Shown here piece after piece: positions 59,465 through 64,000 of a DNA stretch of 64,000 nt; the stretch's first letter is position 1, and each line of letters begins with the position of its first letter. The stretch lies in contig NZ_FMUJ01000005.1 in assembly GCF_900100965.1 (NCBI RefSeq), positions 372,001-436,000 of the forward strand, written 5' to 3'. Made by a program: the position numbers and the translations under genes. Source of the stretch: Variovorax sp. EL159 (lineage in GTDB: Bacteria; Pseudomonadota; Gammaproteobacteria; Burkholderiales; Burkholderiaceae_C). A model generated the notes under the pieces. The model made no database searches and had not been told where the DNA came from. It saw nothing but the letters and a program-made list of their open reading frames with translations.

Positions 59465-60525
59465 CCGGCCGTACCGCACTCGTCATGGCCGGCGGAACCG
59501 GCGGCCACATCTTCCCGGGCCTGGCCGTGGCCGAGGCCCTGCGTGAACGCGGCTGGCGCGTGCACTGGCTGGGCGCGCCCGGCAGCATGGAAGAAAAGCT
59601 CGTGCCGCCGCGCGGCTTCGCCTTCGAGCCCGTGCAGTTCGGCGGCGTGCGCGGCAAGGGCCCGCTCACGCTGGCGCTGCTGCCGTTGAAGCTGCTGCGC
59701 GCCTTCTGGCAGAGCTTTCGCGTGGTGCGCCGCGTCAAGCCCGACGTGCTGGTGGGCCTGGGCGGCTACATCACTTTTCCGGGCGGAATGATGGGCGTGC
59801 TGCTCAACAAGCCGCTGGTGCTGCACGAGCAGAACTCGGTGGCGGGCCTTGCCAACAAGGTACTGGCGGGCGTGGCCGATCGTGTGTTCACGGCTTTCCC
59901 GAATGTGCTGAAGAAGGCGCAGTGGGTGGGCAATCCGTTGCGCGCCGCGTTCACCTCGCAGCCCGATCCGGCCACGCGTTTTGCAGGCCGCTCGGGTCCG
60001 CTCAAATTGTTGGTGGTCGGCGGCAGCCTCGGCGCGCGCGGCCTCAACACGGTGGTGCCGCAGGCACTGGCGCGCATCGAGCCGGCCGTGCGCCCGCAGG
60101 TGCTGCACCAGAGCGGCGCCAAGCAGATCGACGAACTGCGCGCCAACTACACGGCCGCCGGCGTCGAAGGCGAACTCACGCCCTTCATCGAAGACACGGC
60201 CAAGGCCTATGCGGACGCCGACTTCATCGTCGCGCGCGCCGGTGCCAGCACCGTCACAGAAATCGCGGCCGTCGGCGCAGCAGCGCTGTTCGTGCCTTTC
60301 CCTTCGGCGGTCGACGACCACCAGACCACCAACGCACGCTTCCTCGTGGACGCGGGCGGCGGATGGCTGGTGCAACAGGCCGACCTCACTCCTGAATTGC
60401 TGGCTGACTTGCTACAGAAAACCGAGCGCACCGCGCTGATCGACAAGGCCGCCAAGGCCAAGACCATGCAGAAGACCGAAGCCGTCGAGGCCGTCGTCCG
60501 CGCCTGCGAGGAGCTTGCCAAATGA
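59461..60525 (+). CDS. murG: UDP-GlcNAc transferase MurG
   Basis: 354 residues, a GT-B glycosyltransferase. MAGGTGGHIFPGLAVAEAL is the membrane-side loop, and LHEQNSVAGLANK and VVGGSLGARGLN are conserved donor and acceptor motifs. VARAGASTVTEIA binds UDP-GlcNAc. It converts lipid I to lipid II on the cytosolic face. The start overlaps the ftsW stop. Confidence 0.96.
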   Translation: MTGRTALVMAGGTGGHIFPGLAVAEALRERGWRVHWLGAPGSMEEKLVPPRGFAFEPVQFGGVRGKGPLTLALLPLKLLRAFWQSFRVVRRVKPDVLVGLGGYITFPGGMMGVLLNKPLVLHEQNSVAGLANKVLAGVADRVFTAFPNVLKKAQWVGNPLRAAFTSQPDPATRFAGRSGPLKLLVVGGSLGARGLNTVVPQALARIEPAVRPQVLHQSGAKQIDELRANYTAAGVEGELTPFIEDTAKAYADADFIVARAGASTVTEIAAVGAAALFVPFPSAVDDHQTTNARFLVDAGGGWLVQQADLTPELLADLLQKTERTALIDKAAKAKTMQKTEAVEAVVRACEELAK

Positions 60526-61991
60526 AGCATGCGATCCACCACATCCACTTCGTAGGCGTCGGCGGTTCCGGCATGAGCGGCATCGCCGAGGTGCTGCTGA
60601 ACCTGGGCTACAAGATCACCGGCTCCGACCTGTCCGACAGCGCCACGCTGCGCCGGCTTGCGGGCCTGGGCATCGGCACCTTCGTTGGCCATGCCGCCGC
60701 GCACATCGACGGCGCGGATGCGGTCGTCACGTCCACCGCCGTGCAGTCGGACAACCCCGAGGTGCTGGCCGCGCGCGAGAAGCGCATTCCGGTCGTGCCG
60801 CGCGCGCTGATGCTGGCCGAACTGATGCGCCTGAAGCAGGGCATCGCGATTGCGGGCACGCACGGCAAGACCACCACCACCAGCCTGGTGGCAAGCGTGC
60901 TCGCCGCCGCCGGGCTCGATCCGACCTTCGTGATCGGCGGGCGCCTGAACAGCGCCGGTGCCAACGCGCAGCTCGGCAGCGGCGACTACATCGTGGTCGA
61001 GGCCGACGAGTCGGATGCCTCGTTCCTGAATCTGCTGCCCGTGATGGCGGTGGTCACGAACATCGACGCCGACCATATGGAGACCTACGGGCACGACTTC
61101 GCGAAGCTCAAGAAGGCTTTTGTCGATTTCCTGCACCGCATGCCGTTCTATGGCGTGGCCATTCTCTGCACCGACGATCCGGCCGTGCGCGACATCGTGG
61201 CCAGCGTTACCTGCCCCGTCACCAGCTACGGCTTCGGCGAAGACGCCCAGGTGCGCGCGATCGACGTGCGCGCCGTTGGTGGCCAGATGCACTTCACCGC
61301 GCAGCGCCGCAACGGCGTGACGCTGCCCGACCTGCCCGTCGTGCTGAACCTGCCGGGCGAGCACAACGTGCGCAACGCGCTGTCGGTGATCGCGGTGGCA
61401 GTCGAGCTCGGCATTCCCGACGAAGCGGTGCAGCGCGGCCTGGCGGGCTTCAAGGGCGTGGGCCGCCGCTTCCAGAGCTATGGCGACGTGAGCGTGCCGG
61501 GCGATGCCGCCGCGGGCAGCTTCACCGTGATCGACGACTACGGCCATCACCCGGTCGAGATGGCGGCCACCATCGCCGCCGCGCGCGGTGCGTTCCCTGG
61601 GCGCCGGCTGGTGCTGGCCTTCCAGCCGCATCGCTACACCCGCACGCGCGACTGCTTCGAAGATTTCGTCAAGGTCATCGGCACGGCCGATTCGGTGCTG
61701 CTGGGCGAGGTCTATGCCGCCGGCGAAGCGCCCATCGTGGCCGCCGACGGCCGCACGCTGGCGCGTGCACTGCGCGTGGCCGGCAAGGTGGAGCCGGTGT
61801 TCGTCGACGACATCGGCGCCATGCCGCAAGCCATCCTGGACAACGCCCGTGCCGGCGACGTGGTGCTCTGCATGGGCGCCGGGTCCATCGGCGCGGTGCC
61901 GGCCAAGGTGGTCGAACTCGGTGCGGCTGCCGCCGCGGCGCCGTCCTCATCAACATCGGAGCGCGGTGCGCGCAAGGGGAGGGCCTCGTGA
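60522..61991 (+). CDS. murC: UDP-MurNAc-L-alanine ligase MurC
   Basis: 489 residues. The N-terminal HFVGVGGSGMSGIAEVL binds UDP-MurNAc. The ATP loop is GTHGKTTT (112–119), and EADESDASFLNL is conserved. The C-terminal domain contains DDYGHHPVEM. It adds the first L-Ala of the stem peptide. Overlaps murG and ddl by four bases each. Confidence 0.96.
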   Translation: MKHAIHHIHFVGVGGSGMSGIAEVLLNLGYKITGSDLSDSATLRRLAGLGIGTFVGHAAAHIDGADAVVTSTAVQSDNPEVLAAREKRIPVVPRALMLAELMRLKQGIAIAGTHGKTTTTSLVASVLAAAGLDPTFVIGGRLNSAGANAQLGSGDYIVVEADESDASFLNLLPVMAVVTNIDADHMETYGHDFAKLKKAFVDFLHRMPFYGVAILCTDDPAVRDIVASVTCPVTSYGFGEDAQVRAIDVRAVGGQMHFTAQRRNGVTLPDLPVVLNLPGEHNVRNALSVIAVAVELGIPDEAVQRGLAGFKGVGRRFQSYGDVSVPGDAAAGSFTVIDDYGHHPVEMAATIAAARGAFPGRRLVLAFQPHRYTRTRDCFEDFVKVIGTADSVLLGEVYAAGEAPIVAADGRTLARALRVAGKVEPVFVDDIGAMPQAILDNARAGDVVLCMGAGSIGAVPAKVVELGAAAAAAPSSSTSERGARKGRAS

Positions 61992-62959
61992 GCCTTCAGG
62001 ATCCAAAACTCTTCGGCAAGGTGGCCGTGCTGTTCGGCGGAAGCTCCGCCGAACGCGAAATCTCGCTGATGTCCGGCACCGGCGTGCTCGAAGCCCTGCG
62101 TTCGCGCGGCGTCGACGCACACGCCTTCGACCCGTCGCAGCGCGAGCTGTTCGAGCTCAAGCGCGACGGCTTCGCGCGCTGCTTCGTCGCGCTGCATGGC
62201 CGCCATGGCGAAGACGGCACGGTGCAGGGCGCGCTCGAACTGCTGGGCATTCCGTACACCGGCTCGGGCGTGATGGCCTCGAGCGTGGCCATGGACAAGG
62301 TAATGACCAAGCGCATCTGGCAAGCCGATGGCCTGCCGACGCCCAAGTACGTGCGCCTGGCCTTCGACCAGCAAAGCCGCGAACAGATCATGGCCGTGCC
62401 CGACGTGCTCGGCCTGCCCGTGATCGTGAAGCCGCCGCGCGAAGGCTCGTCCATTGGCGTGACCAAAGTCGAGGGCTACTCGCAGATGCAGGAGGCTGTG
62501 ACGCTGTCGGCGAAGTACGACGCCGACGTGCTGTGCGAGGAATTCATCGAAGGCGAGGAGGTGACCTGCGCCGTGCTCGGCCACGGGCTCGACGCGCGTG
62601 CGCTGCCGGTGGTGCGCATCGCCGCGCCCGAAGGCGCCTACGACTACCAGAACAAGTACTTCACCGACGACGTGAAGTACCACTGCCCGAGCGGCCTGCC
62701 CGAAGCCGAGGAACGCGAGATCCAGCGCATCACGCTGGCCGCCTACCGCACGCTCGGCTGCCGTGGCTGGGGCCGCGCCGACGTGATGATCCGCGCCAGC
62801 GACCGCAAGCCCTTCCTGCTCGAGATGAACACCTCGCCCGGCATGACCAGCCATTCGCTGGTGCCGATGTCGGCACGCGCAGCGGGCATCGCCTACGAAG
62901 AGTTGTGCCTGCGCGTGCTGGCTGCGGCCACGCTCGACGCCACCGGAGGTTCGCAATAG
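61988..62959 (+). CDS. ddl: D-alanine--D-alanine ligase
   Basis: 323 residues from GTG, overlapping the murC stop (GTGA). ATP-grasp signatures are LFGGSSAEREISLMSG, VALHGRHGEDGTVQG, VIVKPPREGSSIGV and LLEMNTSPGMTSHSLVP. It makes the D-Ala-D-Ala used by MurF. ftsQ follows after two bases. Confidence 0.96.
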   Translation: MSLQDPKLFGKVAVLFGGSSAEREISLMSGTGVLEALRSRGVDAHAFDPSQRELFELKRDGFARCFVALHGRHGEDGTVQGALELLGIPYTGSGVMASSVAMDKVMTKRIWQADGLPTPKYVRLAFDQQSREQIMAVPDVLGLPVIVKPPREGSSIGVTKVEGYSQMQEAVTLSAKYDADVLCEEFIEGEEVTCAVLGHGLDARALPVVRIAAPEGAYDYQNKYFTDDVKYHCPSGLPEAEEREIQRITLAAYRTLGCRGWGRADVMIRASDRKPFLLEMNTSPGMTSHSLVPMSARAAGIAYEELCLRVLAAATLDATGGSQ

Positions 62960-62961
62960 CC

Positions 62962-63750
62962 ATGGCCGACAGCATCCCCGCGCCCTTCGACGTCAAGCTC
63001 ATGAACATCGTCGCGAATCTCGCATTCGCGGCGGTGGCGCTCATGCTGCTTGCGGCGGGCGCATGGTGGGTGCTGCGCCAGCCTTTCTTCCCGTTGGGCG
63101 GCATCAAGGTCGACGGCGAAGTCACGCACAACAACGCGGTGACCTTGCGCGCCAACGTGGCGCCGCAGCTCAGCGGCAACTTCTTCACCATCGACCTGGC
63201 GCGTGCGCGCGCCGCGTTCGAGTCGGTGCCCTGGGTGCGCAGCGCGGTGGTGCGGCGCGAGTTTCCGAACAAGCTGCGCGTGACGCTGACCGAGCAGGTG
63301 CCGGTGGCCAACTGGGGCGACGAAGCGAGCTCGAAGCTGATCAACGGATTCGGCGACGTGTTCGAGGCCAACGTGGCCGAGGTGGACGACAACCTGCCGC
63401 GCCTGGATGGGCCGATCGAGCAGGCCGGGCAGGTGCTCGGCATGTACCGCGTGCTGCAGCCGCAGTTCCAGCCCTACGACTTCAGCATCGACGAGCTGTC
63501 GCTGTCGAGCCGGGGCAGCTGGAAAGTGGTGCTCGACAGCGGTGCCGAGATCGAACTGGGCCGTGGTCAGGCGGAGGAGGTGTCGGCGCGCCTGCAGCGG
63601 TTCCTGAAGACCGTGACGCAGGTCGCGGGCCAGTACCACCGCACGGTCGCGGACGTCGAGGGCGCCGACCTGCGCCACAACGACGCGTATGCATTGCGGC
63701 TGCGCGGTGTCACCACGGTCTCGCCCGAGACCCCAAGAAGAATCAAGTAG
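62962..63750 (+). CDS. ftsQ: Cell division protein FtsQ
   Basis: 262 residues. One membrane helix (about 19–40), then the POTRA domain (FFPLGGIKVDGEVTHNNAVTLRANV) and the FtsQ beta domain (VPWVRSAVVRREFPNKLRVTLTEQVPVANWG). Scaffold of the divisome, contacting FtsB and FtsL. ftsA follows after 30 bases. Confidence 0.95.
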   Translation: MADSIPAPFDVKLMNIVANLAFAAVALMLLAAGAWWVLRQPFFPLGGIKVDGEVTHNNAVTLRANVAPQLSGNFFTIDLARARAAFESVPWVRSAVVRREFPNKLRVTLTEQVPVANWGDEASSKLINGFGDVFEANVAEVDDNLPRLDGPIEQAGQVLGMYRVLQPQFQPYDFSIDELSLSSRGSWKVVLDSGAEIELGRGQAEEVSARLQRFLKTVTQVAGQYHRTVADVEGADLRHNDAYALRLRGVTTVSPETPRRIK

Positions 63751-63780
63751 CGCTCATCGAGAAATCGAGGACATATCTCA

Positions 63781-64000
63781 ATGCCTAAAGAATACAAAGA
63801 CCTGGTCGTAGGACTCGACATCGGCACCGCCAAAGTCATGGTGGTGGTGGCCGAAGTGCTGCCCGGTGGCGAACTCAAGCTGGCGGGGCTCGGCGTTGCA
63901 CCGAGCAATGGTCTGAAGCGCGGCGTGGTGGTGAACATCGACGCCACCGTGCAGAGCATCCAGCAGGCGCTGAAAGAAGCCGAGCTGATGGCCGACTGCA
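63781..64000 (+). CDS. ftsA: Cell division protein FtsA (5' part)
   Basis: The first 73 residues are present; the gene runs past the window end. LVVGLDIGTAKVMVVVAEV is the actin-like phosphate-binding loop, and LAGLGVAPSNGLKRGVVVNIDATVQSI is typical of FtsA. It anchors FtsZ to the membrane. ftsZ is expected next. Confidence 0.95.
   Translation, partial: MPKEYKDLVVGLDIGTAKVMVVVAEVLPGGELKLAGLGVAPSNGLKRGVVVNIDATVQSIQQALKEAELMADC

Noticed and set aside
1..64000. CRISPR arrays, tRNA or rRNA genes, insertion sequences
   Set aside because: No spaced direct repeats of CRISPR type, no cloverleaf or conserved rRNA block and no transposase with terminal repeats were seen by eye; a covariance-model scan could still find a small RNA.

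Overview
The window looks like chromosome of a high-G+C betaproteobacterium of the Comamonadaceae, most like Variovorax. This is inferred from gene content, order and protein style: a Bug-type solute receptor, a dksA–hslVU–mraZ junction leading into the division and cell wall (dcw) cluster, and abundant MFS and LysR/GntR accessory genes. No 16S or tRNA gene is present to confirm it. I saw no insertion sequence, prophage, CRISPR array or rRNA.

Bases 1–9.5 kb: the end of an RND-type outer membrane efflux protein with a coupled Bcr/CflA-like MFS pump, a lipoprotein, a pseudouridine synthase homologue with an altered catalytic motif, a Nudix–metallo-beta-lactamase fusion, a Bug receptor, a TorF-type porin, a DHA2 MFS pump and an EamA exporter. 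9.5–15.3 kb: a divergent GntR regulator and an operon (DUF3311 protein, sodium:solute symporter, cytosine-deaminase/AtzC-like amidohydrolase, MFS carrier, nucleoside-type deaminase). It probably takes up and deaminates an N-heterocycle, and its operator is visible as two TGGTTAACCAAAATA copies.

15.3–28.6 kb is mixed: small secreted or hypothetical proteins, a NO VEIN/DUF3883-like protein with a changed catalytic residue, a PaaI thioesterase, DkgB, an MFS pump, and a lower-G+C patch with a fungal/archaeal-type aspartate-semialdehyde dehydrogenase facing a class III aminotransferase. Then come a DUF3455 protein with an ECF sigma/anti-sigma pair, another MFS, a DsbA-like isomerase and a DUF4303–HEAT protein. 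28.6–35.6 kb: a LysR regulator divergent from a tightly packed operon (isochorismatase-like hydrolase, XapX protein, Tat-exported amidohydrolase with a Cys/His tail, DoxX, MFS with an extra C-terminal domain), followed by an alpha/beta hydrolase. This is the least explained metabolic unit in the window.

35.6–64 kb is mostly core genome: dapF–DUF484–ydcF-like–xerC–rlmI-like methyltransferase, a CobW-family metallochaperone GTPase, a YdgA/DUF945 protein, an unusual dksA, hslVU, and the dcw cluster mraZ–rsmH–ftsL–ftsI–murE–murF–mraY–murD–ftsW–murG–murC–ddl–ftsQ–ftsA (cut by the window end). The mraZ promoter carries 10-bp-period operator repeats. Most dcw genes overlap by four bases at stop/start junctions. 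MurD carries a very long low-complexity insertion.
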